64,000 nt of DNA from Ascidia mentula (lineage: Eukaryota; Chordata; Ascidiacea; Phlebobranchia; Ascidiidae): the NCBI GenBank assembly GCA_947561715.1, contig OX387201.1, positions 21,404,001 to 21,468,000 on the forward strand. The letters are read 5' to 3'. The position numbers and the translations under genes are program-made. Below are positions 22,201-37,400 of the stretch, in pieces; within the stretch, counting starts at the first letter, position 1; the number at the start of each line of letters is the position of its first letter. The notes beneath the pieces were generated by a model. The model was given only the letters and a program-made list of their open reading frames with translations, was not told the DNA's origin and searched no databases.

Positions 22201-24272
22201 TTCCAGAGGGGCTGTCTGTGTGATCCTTAAAATATGTTCAGTTCATTGTTTAAAAAGTAAATTAATCAAAAAACAAATGGTTGTTTGATACAACAACAAT
22301 TATAATTCATACCTGGAAATGAGCAAATGGGACATATTTCCTATGCAGATGCCAAATGTTCACGCTGAATTCAAGCATCATAGATATAGTAGCAAGTTGC
22401 TCTGGATGGTGGGGTCTCCATTTAACCGAAGCTACGGACGACATGGTTGGAACATTGTTTATTTCTTTCTCCCTGTTGTTTTCAATCGACCAAACCTGGA
22501 ATGCGACAAGTGGAAACATTGGAAAACAATATTTAACACCGACAATGATTAGATCCGTTACCAGCAATGACATGAAAACCACCTTTCACACGCCCTCCAG
22601 TGCAAAAACAGAGTTAAAAAATTATTCGTGTTATTACAATCACTCACCTTAACCATGTTATCACGCCCTCCAGTGGCAAGAGTCATTTTATGATCTGGAT
22701 CAGGGTGCCAGTCGAGAGTATACACAGATCCCTTGTGTGCGATAAACTGGTGAACGTAACCTGTAGGTCGCCTGTAATCCCATATCTAGTAACAACAACA
22801 ACCAAAATTAACATGAAAACTTTTGGTGCAATATTTTAATTTTTTCTCACTAAAATGCTGAGTTTGCATTAATACCGGGAACATTTTTAGTATCACAAGC
22901 ACTGGTTTACTGTTTCACTGGAAGGACATACCAACTATTTCAAAAAAACCTAGATTTTGAAATGGTTTCATATGTTACAATATGACAGTGAGGGGATTTT
23001 CACAACATGACAGCATTAAATATCCAGATTCAGTTTAAAATTGGCTGCAGGTATTTTTAAATAAGTTAGCACACCCCTAAAACTTACTTGTACATAACCA
23101 TTATCGAAGCTAGCAGCAAAAATAAAATATTCATGAGGATTGAACTGAACACTTCTCACGCCATCAGCTTTGCTTTGAAACGTGTAGGTACTTTCCCTTC
23201 TCCTCAAATCAAACAGCTTCATCGTTCCGTCCTTTAAAAAACAAATGATACAATATGGCTTCTAAGCTTGTTATTTGAATAAACACATATTTTTATAAAC
23301 TTTACACTCTGCTTTGACTTGTTTGCAGCCAAAAGCAAAATATCACTTGTGATGCATATATTTTCTTACAGAAAAATGTACGTGCTCCTGTAAGAAGTGT
23401 TACAAGTTATATTGAGTACGAAAATAAACTTTAACGAACAAGATTTGCTGATTGCGAAAAAGGCTTGTGTCATATGACAATGCAAATTTAAACAAACTTG
23501 TCTAACGGTCTTGACAGGTCCCATCTACATAAGAAACACATTTTTATTTAAAAACCACCCATATATAAAACACCTGTGATCCACTTAGCAAAAGATTTCC
23601 TTCCGAGTTGTGAAACGAAACTTTTGTGACCGTGCGACGATGTTCAGACAATATAGCGAGCTTCTTTTCACGACCAGGAGTGTTTAAATCCCAAGCTACA
23701 ACCGCTCCATTAGTAGCAGCAGTTGCGATCAAATTTTCATCCACGGGACTCCAACCCACGTCAGAACAACTCATGTTCAAACCCTGAAATGAAAAAACAA
23801 AACATTTTAATTAATTGTGTATGTGTAAACTAATTATGCTGATGAACAGCAATTGTAATCTTAAAAAATTAGGTTAAGCATGCAGCCACAGGTAAAAGCT
23901 AATTTGATTTCAATAACTTATGATGTATTATTTTGTTGGGTGGTAACTGGCTTTGGCCAGTCATGAGCAAAGAAAAATACCAATATCCCTCCCTTAAAAA
24001 TACAACAGCAATTGCAAAAACATACACTCATAACATGAAACGAAACACAATCAGCACTATCAAACTTAGTGGCACACATTAATTCCATCGGAGCAAACCT
24101 GTTTTCTTCCAATATGAAGATTAAGGTGCTCGCTGAAACCATTAACCTCATCAACATGATAAATTTTCAACAGAGACCGTCCAGCGATGACCACTTTACT
24201 GTTGTCCTTACTGAGGCAAAGTGCATTCACTGCTGTTCCAACATCTATTGAAACGGCTTTGTTTCTCTTCAT
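19256..24272 (-). CDS. WDR24: WDR24, GATOR2 complex subunit
   Basis: WDR24 acts in GATOR2, which signals amino-acid sufficiency to mTORC1 at the lysosome. Exons: 24099-24272, 23574-23783, 23088-23231, 22648-22785, 22313-22495, 21512-22225, 21036-21199, 20737-20824, 20331-20599, 20176-20230, 19829-19997 and 19256-19558. The N-terminal WD40 propeller shows VVIAGRSLLKIY, IATAATNGAVVAWDL, LLLSGSQ, MKLFDLRRRES and TLATGGRDNMVK, in the order expected for WDR24. After a long disordered middle come HWQNSYLDLLAKNRLW and a C-terminal zinc-binding RING-like end (CFYCQLQVRGLYTYCQGC, GGHSNC). Exon lengths sum to 2611 nt, one more than a multiple of three. The discrepancy lies in the small exon 20176-20230, where the expected frame breaks. 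Confidence 0.9.
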
Positions 24273-25458
24273 AATTTCAAGTTTTCCGATGAAATATGCG
24301 GTGTTTTATATTTAATATCACTTCCACAACACATAAGCACTTTGGTTTACAGAAGACAAGGTCATGAAATTTATTGTATATTTAAAGAACAACACACTGG
24401 CTCTGTTTGCCTTTGCAAATTTTTGATAAAATTACACAATAACAACAATTATTCCAATCCGACCCAGAAAAACCATTTAAGCGCAGATGCAAAGGTGATT
24501 TTTCAGATATAAAGAAACCTGCTTACGGTTAACTACATAAGTACAGTAGCAGCAAGTTCTTAAACAAACTAATTCCCGAGAAAATGTAAACAAAACAAAT
24601 TCGTCTCTTGCACGCTTCAGTGATTTTCCAACACGAACAGCGATTTTATCCTCGCAACCAGAACATTAACTTTTCTGGAAGATACTTTTACACCGGGTCA
24701 CAAAGTTTTTCCAAACTTGATCCACATATAAACCTATGCAACATAGAAATCTGTGCGAATATTAACGCTACGATTTCGTGTAGTATTTCAAGTTAAATTT
24801 GCAAACAAAAATAACAGATGGTGGCCCTGTTTACACCTAATCATTAAAATTTGCACGGAATTCTGTTTTACACAGACTTATACGTGGATCAAGTTTGGAA
24901 AAAACTTTGTTACCCAGTGTAGTAGCATTTTCCAACTGTTCTAATGCTGATTGCTGACTTGAAATAATTACCTAATTTTTTTTTGTACACACAAAATAGG
25001 CAGATTGAATCAAGTTGATATACATTTTGCATGAACGAGCAATATTCTATATTACAAATATTCGGTTGGAAGCCAACAATTTATTGTAGTAAAGCTACTC
25101 GATTTCTACAAAAATTTAAGGTAAATATGCATATGTCTAACTTTGTCAAACATTCTTTACTAAGTGCACACGATGCAATTATGAGTAAAAAAATGTTACA
25201 TCAGTGGAAGAATCTGGGATGTTCACAGTTTTATAAATCTCACAAAACGTGTCACTTCAAAAGGGAATGCAAGAACATAAAAAAACAGCATCTAACAATC
25301 TTTCACATAATACAGGAAGCATATAAATTTTCACAGTGAAATATTTACAAACTACACGAATTTGTCGCGCAACTGCATACAATGTTTTGAACCTGACAAG
25401 AAAAGAAAAACAGGAAACTGTTGTTCTAAAATAAGTATAACAAAGGAACAGAAAAGTT
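24273..25458. other. Intergenic between WDR24 and ANKAR
   Basis: Separates the start of WDR24 from the stop codon of ANKAR. The 102-codon plus-strand frame at about 25031-25339 has no recognised domain and is rich in AT-driven residues. I see no supported gene. Confidence 0.5.
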
Positions 25459-28400
25459 TTATTTGTTTGTAGAAACTTTTCTGTTGGCTGGGGAAATCGA
25501 ACGTGCTCTCATCGTCCGGTGAGCAGCTCTGAAAAAATCCACATTTCAGTGTTCCTGTATTTTAACGTACACTACGAGGCATTTCCTACCCGTTAACATG
25601 TAAGGTGTTTCCCCTCGTTTGCGCTGTTTGAGGTCTTGACGGCCCTGAATAAACAAAGGTTGATATTTTTATGATTGAAATAAACCCCAGAACTTTTGCT
25701 GCATGAAAGCTTGTGTCTAAGCTCAGTAGAATGTACGTTAACACAAATTGTAACGAACTTACTCCTCTTTTCTTTAACAATCGGCAAACCGATAGTCGCC
25801 TGTCGTTTAAACTCGGCTACAAACTCATCAGACACTTTTCCATCTTCACCCAAATTATCCGTAAGAGTGACGTAAAGGCCTTCAGTCGCTCTACATGACG
25901 TCATCAACTCTCTGCTCGCCGTTCGGTTGAAAGATAAATATCCTAAAAATGTCATCAAGTTTAAACCACGTGGAAATAGATAAATGTCAATGTAATACAT
26001 AAGGTAATAGGGAAACCAAGTGCATGTTTTCCTAAACAATCTCACGTTATTTTGTCACCCGACAACTCCATAGAAATCATATATAGATAGCTAACCTAAT
26101 GCCTGGGCAGCAGTTTGTCGAACCAACTGATTCTCCGACTTCACTTTACCAAGAAGTTTCTCCACAGCGCCGCAAGTGACGATGGCTTCAGGAACGCCCG
26201 CCCTCGTGTGGGCGAGTGACGCAAGATAATCCGCTGTAATACGTCATCATTACGTCATCTTTCTTTCATGTGAAACTACAAATCACCCAAAAAGTCGAAT
26301 GTATATTTCAACACGTACCTGCCATTGCCACTACGTCATCGTTGACGTCATCGAGGAAGTTGACGAGCGTAATGACGCCTCTAGCGGAAGATTCGACAAG
26401 GGAAGTGTTTGTTATGATGCGAGCGAGAACAACCAGCTGTTAAATACACAACTGCTATAACTTAAAACCACTTCATCCCCGCTTTCGTCCCACATAAATC
26501 ACAAGGTTTATATTATTGCATGAGGTTTCAATTCATCTCACAAAGCTGTCTAAGATACAAGATATTTCTTTCCAACTTTACCTGAAAAGCTGCGGTAGTT
26601 TTAAAAATCGGATCCTTGCACCGAAATAAATCCTCAAACGTTATGAGGGTCAAACCACCCAAGCGTGAAATCCGTTGTTGTTGTTGGATTCGGTTGAATG
26701 CGAACATGGTTAGTGCGGATACTGCTTGTAATTTCACCGCCTTAGAAAGAACAAAACATATGTTTGTAAAAATTACTTCCAATTCGTTCACACATAAACT
26801 ATGCACACGCAATTAACTTTATCGCCAATTATTTGTACGTAAATTTCAATAGAAAGTAAATACCCTGGCTTAAAGCAAGCTTCGCAGATTCAACAGGAGT
26901 TGTGGGAAACAAGTAGTAGAGGTGGGGATTACCCACCCGGTACTATATATTGAGCATTCTTTATTACATCACAAAGGTTTTACAACAAACCCACCATACT
27001 GGGCGAGTTGCAGACTTGCAGAATAATTTCGAATCCGAATCCGTCCAATTCGTTCAGTTTGTCTTCGTTCTCCTGACAACCGCTAACAAGACACGATAAA
27101 CAATGGAGAAGATCGACCTTTAGAACAAACATCTTTTGTTTAATCGCGACTCTATGACGTAATTTCTGGCATCGCGTCACCTGCATCTTTTCGTCACGTG
27201 ACGTTTTCCACACTCTGTTGACCAGCAGCTCAATGGCGCCCTCTTCGGCAATTGTGAGTTGAGAGGTCTTGTTGTTTATGTGGGCTACACCTGGACCGAT
27301 GTGAAAATAAAGTGAAATAATAATAAACAAATTTATCAAAAACAAACTTTAGGAAATTCACTGATTTTACAAACACAAAATATTGCATTCTGAACGAAAC
27401 CAATATTTTCTAATTGCTAAAAACCAACACCAGACGTTCAAGCTCCCTCTAATGCTTTAGAAAACAAAAAAGCTTCACGCGCAGCCATTGTCGTCATGAT
27501 AATACCTGAAATGCACGTTACAGAGGTAGGAAAAATTGTCACGCACCAATGCACATCTTGTTGATAGCATCCAGTGTTCCCATGACGACTTTCCGACTGG
27601 TTTTCTCCAACCTGAGCAACCGGATGAGCGGAGGAATAGTGTTGTCACGTGACAAACGCGCCTGACTCGATGAACTTTTCCAGCTCCATGCTGCCACCGC
27701 CTGGCAACCTACAAACGAGTCAATACATTCCAGCCATTGACATCATAAAATCGTTTTGCTAAAATACTCCGCGAAGAATCTTTTTAGCGACAACTTCCAC
27801 TGATTGGGATCTTGTGTTTTCTGAAGTCATTTTGTTTTACCGACATACACTGTTTTAATTTTTAATATTATTCGTTTGTTTTATTTCAAATATCAGAAAT
27901 AAAGCAACTTTTTACCGATCAACTGAAGCGTGTCGGATTTGCTGAGTAACATGTCAATGATTTGACTCGTCCCGATTCTGCGAGCAATTGCTCTCTGCTG
28001 CTCAGGGTGGTGACCGGCCAACGACCACAGTGCGCATGCGCCGCGTTCCTTCACCTCATCCGACCAAATCTGTTACGAAAATGACAGTTGATGGAAATCT
28101 TTACATTGGGTTGATTAATGTTTTTTTTGCAAAATGGAAAGGAAAAATAAAAAAATGCCGTAAAAGAGTTCCACTACAAGTCACAAGGTTTCAATAAGAA
28201 AATTCTTTAAACTTGACAAACTTGATTTTTGTAACTTCATTCTCTACTTACTTGAAACAGACGACACAGAGCGGTCGGAGCTTCTTCTAACGACGCCTCG
28301 TGTTGGGCTCCCTGGTTCCCTCTAGTAATGCATCCAACAGCAAGCGCAGCTTTCATCTGAGCGGGAATGCAATGTCCTCGCAATATCGCCACCAGCGGCG

Positions 28401-31400
28401 CTAAGACTCCGATTTGAACAAACTCGTTCTGCGTGAAATCTTCGGTTAAATTTTCAACTTTCTGACATTTAGAAAACAACAAAAAAGACCAATTTTAATA
28501 TTTCAGTAAATCTTTTGCAAAAATAACACCGGCCAAACAAAATGATTACTGCAAGCAATATAAACAACGACTTCACTTCTTGACTGAAAATATTCAATTG
28601 TTCAAAATCCCACAAGTGTGGATTAATATTTAGGTCACAATTCACAACAAGCTTCATCCCCACACCCGTTATACCTGGTTGTCCTGGTTGTCATCGCAAA
28701 CAGCAGCAATCGCGTCAGCAGTCGCCGTCTGAAGCGAATCGTCCTTCACCGTGAGAAAATCAACCAGGAACCCGGAAGCTCCACACTCCATAATTCTCCG
28801 CTGGATGTCACCCGCACCACTCGTGTCTCCCCGACAGAGTGAAGCCAGGGTGTTGATGACGTTGACAAGCACATCCACAACCTGGAACAATACAAGCTGG
28901 AAAGTTACAATTACCTCAAATCCCATGGGAAGTATACGACGGACGTGAGGCATCGGTTTTAAACCAACTGCAATAAATTTAATCCAGAATTCCCCTCCTG
29001 TTATTTCTGACTCACGTCAACTTGGAGGAGTTCAACTAACGGTCGGATACCACCATGTGCGGCGATGCGTGACGCGTTGTCATCCACGTGAGCGAGATCC
29101 GAGAGAACGACAGAAGAACGCGATTGAATCTCGCATCTCTCATCCGTAGATTCCAGATCCTGGTGCACCGGATCAAGATCGTGGGAGGCCATGGGTTTCA
29201 ACAGAGAAATAAGAGCTGCGAAAAATAGTCCCCGATAGAGAAGAAACAAGTCTGACCAATCGACGGCATATTCAATATATTTTACACTTAACTTAATCAA
29301 ATGCTGTACGATAAGCAGACATTGCACAAATTACATAATTTTTACGCAAAGTTACTGCAGACATGAACAGAAAACGTGATACATAAAATAGCACCGATAA
29401 AACCATGAGGGTTTCCGAGTCAGACACACAACTTCTCTTACGTTTTTACGTGGTTTTCAAAAAAATACTGAACAGATATTTAAATACGATTTCTACCCTG
29501 ACAAAAGTGAAATATTGACCACGTGACTTAACACCTACTTGGAATCGCTCCAGCGTTCGCAATCTCAACTCTGACGTCATCCTGTTCCGACATAAGGCAA
29601 ATAACAGAACAAGCGAGTGATCTTATGGGAGAAGTCGTCTCGTCTTCCAAATCCTTCCCTAAACCTTCAACACAAATGTTCACTGAGTCCTCGACCATCA
29701 AGTTCGATGGTTTGGGATTTCTGGAGTTACAACTTGGACTCCAACCCCAAACACACACTCGGTGCATCCGCGTAAAGATTTAACGAAGCTTATTGCGGGA
29801 ATATAAACGTTGCAGCGACATCTAGCGGCAAACAACACACGTCTTTTAGTGAGTGCCAGTCAGGTTTAGTGGGTGTTTCGACCACTAGGTCTCACCCGTG
29901 CAGCCTTTGGGGCAGTGACGAAACAGCCGGGCGAACACCACGCACAGTCGCCGGGATAGCTTTATATTTAATTTACCCGACGAAAAACATGTGCCCACAT
30001 TGACCACAGTTAAAAACGAACCAGAATCAAGGGACATGGTTCCTGACTTGGGTCTTCTTCTTGCGCTCCGGAGCAAATTAACAAGAGGAGGAACTGCATC
30101 AGCCGCCAACAGAGGGCGCCAGTAAGTCGGTGTGCGATGAAGCAGAACCTCGAGGCAACGAAGCGAAGCGTCTTGGCGGGAAACGAATCGGCATTCCAGC
30201 ATTTCTTAAATAGACAATTTGTTTTTTGTGAGGTTGCAATAATGTTAGGGAATAATAAATAAATAAATTGTCACATTTTCCACACACAGAGTTTCCGACT
30301 TATTCCGAAAATAAACAAAATTTTCTCAAAATTACAACATCAACCGATGGAACCAAAGTTCCTTAAAGAGTCATCCGCCCTGCTAATAAATTCATAAATA
30401 CATACGCATATACGCAAAAAGCATCTTCAGCGTAATTTCAGTACGTAATCCTGGTGCTATTACCAACAATGACGTCACTCACCAACCAAAGATGGCCACA
30501 CGTTTAAACTTTCCTCGTCATCACCATCCTTCCTCCCCTCCAAACTAATCAAATATTTGATGACGTCAGTGTGGTAACTGAGGGCTGCTCTTTGCACGGG
30601 ACCGTCATTGTTGACGTCACACGATCGCACGGTGGCGCCAGACTTGATGAGAAATTTGAGGCAATCGAGCGCTCCACTTGAGGCAGCAACGAGCAGTGGT
30701 GTAGCGTTGTCTCTATTTCAACAATATTGGTGAAGGCGCTCGACGTTTTATTAAGCACAAGAATCCTGATCGGGATTCATGGCAAGGAGAGTCAGGGTTC
30801 GAAACCCGGTGTGGTAAAAAATCAGCAGCTGTTTCTCATTAAATTCCCATTTTCGTGACGTATTTGTTTCATTGGTGACGAAATCAGTGGTGGTTAGATA
30901 CGGGGTTAGTTTAAATAACGTTGCAAGACAGAAATGCAATACACAGGGATGAGTCAGACCTAACCCGAATATCGTACGTGGAATGCGCTCCACTCAGATT
31001 GTAACAACTTCGATAAGAATTTCACATTGTCGTTGCGAAAACGACACCGCATGAAACAAACAAAGTCCAAATTAACGGGGGAAAGACAACACTTACGTAT
31101 AGTTACGTCGTTAACAGAATTGCTGTTGCTTTTATGACCAATATTAATTAATGGCATCATTAAATGTTGGAATTCGGTCCAGATTCGACGGAATCCGAAT
31201 GATTTTTGAGTATTTCCCTAGCAATATGTAACATATGTGAGGCTAGAATAGAAAGGCAACGGATAAAAAAAAATTTGTTCTGTTTTCAGTGCAAAAAAAC
31301 ACATTGCCATACCAACAATAGATGGTTGGTATATATGGGTTAATGCAGTAATTATGGATGTGTTTCACAAAATGAATTACAAACAATGATTGATCAATTG

Positions 31401-34400
31401 TTCACGGATGACTGATTGCATGACGCAAAGTTAGTTTGTGAAAATACCTTCAAAATATTGCTGAGTCATCACTGAAAAGAAAGACAATTTTACTGCATTC
31501 GCCACAAACATAAAGTCAAATGGTGTTTTAATGTACTTTGTGTGCTGCCCACTCACCCTCCAGTCGCACGAACTTCGAGTAAATTTGGATGACGTCGTAG
31601 TAATGACCTCACAACACTCGTGTGACCCGAGGAACATGCGATGTGTATGGCAGAATATCCCCTAGCATCGCTCAAAAATGGATTCACTTTGCTCGCTAGG
31701 AGCGCTGTCACACACTCGAGGGCGCCGCATCGAGCCGCAAAGTGAAGAGGGGTTGCCCCTAAACGAAGAAACATTAGTAACTCACAATACAGCTTACCAG
31801 AAAAAGTTTTCATGGAAAAAGTCAGGAAAAAATTAAAGCTTTTCAAAATTAATTTCATTAAAGAGCGCTTTACACAAGCAAGTTTCTGTGCAAGTTATTT
31901 ATTTGCATTTTAAATATTTATTTTATAAATTTGCATATGTTACAAACTAGGGGTTGATCCACTTATTACACACTGAAGAAAATGCCAATAAAATTCCATC
32001 AAAACAACAGCAAATCTGTTAGAGCTGAACAATAATCTTCCACAACACAAATCACCACACAAACAAAAACCAGTGTGACACAACAAACCAGTAATTATGA
32101 CGTCACACCACACAAAAACAGTTATTTCAAACAGAAAGTTCAGCAAGAATGTTTGATCGGACTTTCCAGTGTTAGTTACACCAACGTCTCACCAGTCCTC
32201 TCAAAAAATAAATCTTCGTCGTGAATATCGACTGAACTTCTCTGGCTTTCTACGTCAGTTTTTACGTAATGAGTTACGTATATTTAACATAAACGGCAAG
32301 AAAAAATTTCACAAAACTATACTTTATATATTTTTAACATTGATTCAGTGCAAGTAGTTTAGAGCAATGGTTCTCAGTCGCCGGCCCGCGTCAACTTTCC
32401 TGCCGAAATATATTACAATGTTATGTCTCAATGTCGCCTTGCAGAAACTTCATTAGACCCGCGTTTAACATGTATGACATCAAACAGACAGCAGCAATCC
32501 TCTCATTAAATTGAATTTCATATTTTTTTTGAATTGCATAATTTTGTCGTAATTAGGCTACATTTTGGGGTGATTTTAAAAGTCCACCGGTCCGCAAAAT
32601 TTATTTTGAAAGTTTACCGGTCCGCAAACTTAAAAGGTTGAGAACCACTGGTTTAGAGTATTTTTTACAATAAATCAATTGTTATGTTGAGACCATGATC
32701 AATTGTTATGTTGAGATGCTATCTAATTGTTTTACAACAAAACGTATTGTTACATCACGTGTGTGTTTTTGAACCCGGGCAGCGTTTACGGGAAGTTATC
32801 GATGAAACTTGTTGTTGAAATGAGACGGTTTCTCTTTGATTTACTTTGCAGCCAACCGGGGAAATGAACGAAACTCACGGGTTGTTTTTGAGTTGATTTC
32901 CGTCCTTCTCACATTCAGAGACGGTTTGTTACCGAGAAGAATACTCAAAATACTCGACCTGTTGTAAATACAAGCCTGGTGAAGTAACGTCATGCCCTGC
33001 AACACAAACGGTAAAGCATGTTAATTGGGCCGGTGTGCTTTGTGAAGACCATTGAACAATAGAAATCATACCTGCACGTCGGGGGAAAATAAACTGGAGC
33101 TTGCTGTCTTCCGCATGAGGGCAACAAAGGGCGCGCTTAGACCTCTACATGAGGAAAGTTTGAGGCAACCTTCCGTACTCTAAGATGAGAAAATAGGAAA
33201 TGGGTGACGTTTTGAAGAAGAAAGCTCTTTTAAAACAATCTTAGCAGACGATTAAACTTACACGAAACTATTGCCCTGAATAGAGAAGCCATATTTAATA
33301 TGATGGTATTCTTAAGCGCACACGAACACAGGCAAGCGAATGCGGAGACAAACAAAAACAGGACTGGACTGTCATGTGACAATAGCTCTGCTGAGGTTTA
33401 TGTTGTGCTTTCGTATCCCACGTAAGATTTCTTAAGAAAGGTGAATAAAAAATTTGATGAAGTTAAGTTTCTTATAACCATCATAACACACTAACTGTTG
33501 GATTCTTACGGGATAGTTCATGTCTACTTTCACCACTGCGACCTTGCTTAACGCTATGCCCTTTTCTGTCCTGAATACAAACAAAACAACCACATTTTCT
33601 GAGCCAACAATTTAACCTTGACACTTTTAATTTCGTCATTCTCCTTTCAAGAACAAAAACATGAAGTCAAACCATCTCCTCGACATTACAATAAATCATG
33701 GCTAATTTCATTGTTCCGCGCATAAACATTATATCCTAAAAACAGAAACTTCCTTGCGCTCATCCAACAATTCTTTTCTGTACAACTCAACTTCGATGCC
33801 CCTTGCCAAAAACTGATGTGAAATATTCTGCAACTACTTCTGCGTTGTACGTTCTTCAACATACTGATGCAAAAACTACAAAATAAAGCAATAGATTTGT
33901 TGATAATATCAGTCGTCTCCAATCTATAGAGTGTCATTATCAAATTTTCGCCTTGTTTTTAACAAGTTTCCTCCATTATTTTGTTGATAAAAGTAAAAGA
34001 AATCCCAGTTCACCTTATTAGCGAGAGCTTGCCTGAACCCGAACACCCTCTTAAACATCTCAGCAAGCTGGAGGTCATTCATTGGGAGTTTTCTTGGTCT
34101 GTAAGTGCTCAGGAGTTGATACCTTGCATGGAGCCACGCGGGTTGGGGCGGGGTGGCAGGGTAGTAAGTTGAAAGAGGAATGTGGACCACGTAATATTCG
34201 TCGCTACCTTCACACAGATTGAAGAATTTTTTTACAATCATTTCTATTTTTTTTACTGCTCCTCAACGACGCCATGTTTAGTAATAAAATTATTTCTGCA
34301 AAGCAATGTTATTTGTCTCAAAAAATAATTTCCGAGTTGGAAATAAAAATCCAATTCTGAAAACGATTCGCGACAAAGTTGATACCTTGGAAGGTTGTGG

Positions 34401-37400
34401 GTGTCGGGTACTCTTGCCTCGGCCTGTTCAACAACAATTCCTTCAAGTGTTTCTTGGCATCATTCCTCACACGATTACTCCAGTCATCATCACATATAAC
34501 CTGCCAATCACTTACTATGTGAAAAGGTAACAGGAAATGACGTAGTTGTTGCCGACGTCACTTACCTCTATGTCGTTAGTGTCGACGTCGAACTGGATCT
34601 CCCCGTGTGCCGTCACTAGGTGTCGCCTTTCGCCCGTGTGGTCAAGCGTGAAGGTCTCGCATGAGTGAGCACTCTTGGGAGGAACAGCGAATGGGGGGAT
34701 TTCGGTTTCGGTTCGTAGAACGTCACCTTTGTGACGACACAATATAGTAATTATCACTTGTTAAACAAACGAGATTTTATTCTCCCACCTGACAGAGGGG
34801 TGAGAAGCCCGTCCACGTTGGGGACTCGCATTAAACGACGCCGCAGCGCCACCAAGAGAACTGATACGGATGCGATAAATCGGAGGAGTGCAAGATTTCT
34901 TCTTGTGGTTGCATCTCGTTCCATTCCATCTCTAATCACCTTCATCTGACGGGATATTTTGTGTTCCAACATTACAAAGATTATGCGACTCGATATTTTC
35001 AATGCAGTAAATCAAGTGGAAAAGTTAAAAGCGGGGTCACTGACACAACGTGCGTGGAAATTATTAAAATCATTCATAAAAATATAAGTTTCATCACGTG
35101 ATGACGCAATCGCCGTTGTAGTCTCTGCAGCGCCATCGGGTGGATATGATCGTGGTCTGGTAGTGTGACTGCTGACGTCACGTCGCTTGCTGCATGAATC
35201 GCGACCACGTTCGCGACGGGCGACGATCGCACACGCGACAAGAAGGTTGTGATCACGCAACGAGCGTATTCTGGTAAAAAAAGGAATCGAATCCAGATAC
35301 CCGATTAGTTGGGTTGAACCTTTACGCAATTTATTTCCTTGTGAAATTTAAACGGACGATACAGGTTTTTCAAACTCGACACCAGCTCGCCAACAATAGT
35401 GGTCACGTGATAAAAGCGCGGGAAAATCTTCTACAGGCGAATCTTTGTCAGCGAAATTGCATGTTCAAAGTTCTACATTAACAAAAGAATAATATAAATT
35501 TACCCGAATAATTGCTGAAGAATCTGTTTTCTTTCTCTGCTGCCTGACCACTTGGGTCAACTTTGTTCAATTCGGAGTAAAGATCTTTGAACTCATTCTT
35601 GTCAGTGACGTTTTCTTGCCCTTGTGTAATAAAGGAGCACTTAATGTGAATCACTTGGTTCAGAACGCTTCAACCTGGGTTTTGCGGAACTTCTGTGTTT
35701 CGGGAATTAAGCCCAGAAGTTCCATCATTAAATCACGACATTAGCAACATTAAATACTACTGCGTTACACTGAAATATTCTGTTTAACGCACTGTTATAG
35801 TTATTGAGCTTAGAGGGAGTTTGCGAAAGATATATGTTTCTGTTTGTGTTTGACAATTAATGTAGTTTTTTTTAAATTGGAATTCCGCATTATTTGCCGA
35901 ACTTCTTCAAGAATTCCTTGGCGACTCAAGGCCTTAATAACGTACTCGTTTTTCTGTAAACTCTGGCCTAAATCGGCTGTTGCATATTTACTCAAGTGCG
36001 CCACCCACCGGCAGCAGTAAAATCGGAGTATGGATTTTTCGCTTTGTTGTATTCCCCAGTAGCTGTGTTGACATCAAGTAGCGCCCTCCAGCGTTCAGAT
36101 AATTTGCTTCTTTTCTTTTTAGGGACATAGACTCCGTGCCAGAAGGACTTCATGGCATAATCAACAGCCATTAGCACTTGACCTGCGGGGAAATTATTAT
36201 ATTTATGTGGTATCAATGGATAGGACTTTACTTAATAACAGGTTTAGCAATGATAGTTAGGCTATTGGTTTGGCAAAAGATAATGGGGTTAACACCTACG
36301 TACATATAACATGATGCAAACCCCAATTTTAATCTTTTCATGTTCATGGTAAGGTAAATAAGTTATTTTTTTCATATAGTTAATCAAGTACCCATTGTTT
36401 TTTTCATAACAAAGCAACAGTGATAAAAAAATGTTGGTTTACCAACTCTTGTATCTTTGTACACAATTGGCATCTGGCAAGTTGAACTTGAATCAAAGTT
36501 TGGTTCTAAACAAAGTGATGGCATTTGGTTGCCACAGAATATCCCAGTTGTTAATTCTCTAACAATCTGGAAAAAACATTAATATTAGAATCAATTTAAA
36601 TAATCTGCAGATGACAAGTATAAAAAGTAGAAAGCTACCATGAAACTATCAGTTTCTCCAGTCAACATGCAGTTGATACAAACCAGTAGAGTTCAAACTT
36701 TGCAAACAATGTACTTGTGGTAAAAACACTTTTTTAACCTGGTGCAGTTCTCTGTATTCCAAGTTGGGAACATCTTCTTCTTTAGCAAAGAGCAAAGTTA
36801 TGTCAGGGTCTTGGTTTAAAGTTAGGTTGGAGATGAGCCCACATGGTAGTGATGTGTTACCCCTGGAAAAAATTCACAACAATTATCATCAGTATTAATA
36901 GATTGCAACAAAAATTTACGTGTGTACATGACAGTCGAAAAGACGATTACACAAAAATTTTTTGCATGAACAGAATTTTTACAATTACATTGATCATTAG
37001 TGTTTATGAGGCACAAGCTTAGAGTTTTCTTTTACAGCCTCACACTTTAAGTTTAACAACCTCACACTATTTTTTACATTTTATACAAACCTAAAATCAG
37101 GTGACAGCATCCAACTAGCCGTGCTTTGAGCAATAAATTCTCGCAACTCATCCTTTTTAAAGCTGTCAAAATATGAAAGTGCATCTCTATGGGGGCCAGT
37201 GTCATCAGGGATGGTCTGAAAAATAGTAAAGTTAATAGTTGAAAATGAAAGCAAGTTCATGACAAGACATAAATTGATACTTACTGACTGTCTTGGAGTA
37301 GAAACACTTGATCTTCCAGTGGCCAATCCTGCTGTTGCAGGTCTGGGAGTGGAACCGGCTCTAAACATCGATTTTCAATATTACAAAATTATGTCAATGT

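Noticed and set aside
25031-25339. 102-codon plus-strand frame between WDR24 and ANKAR
   Set aside because: No motif, no splice or neighbour support, and composition typical of AT-rich non-coding DNA.
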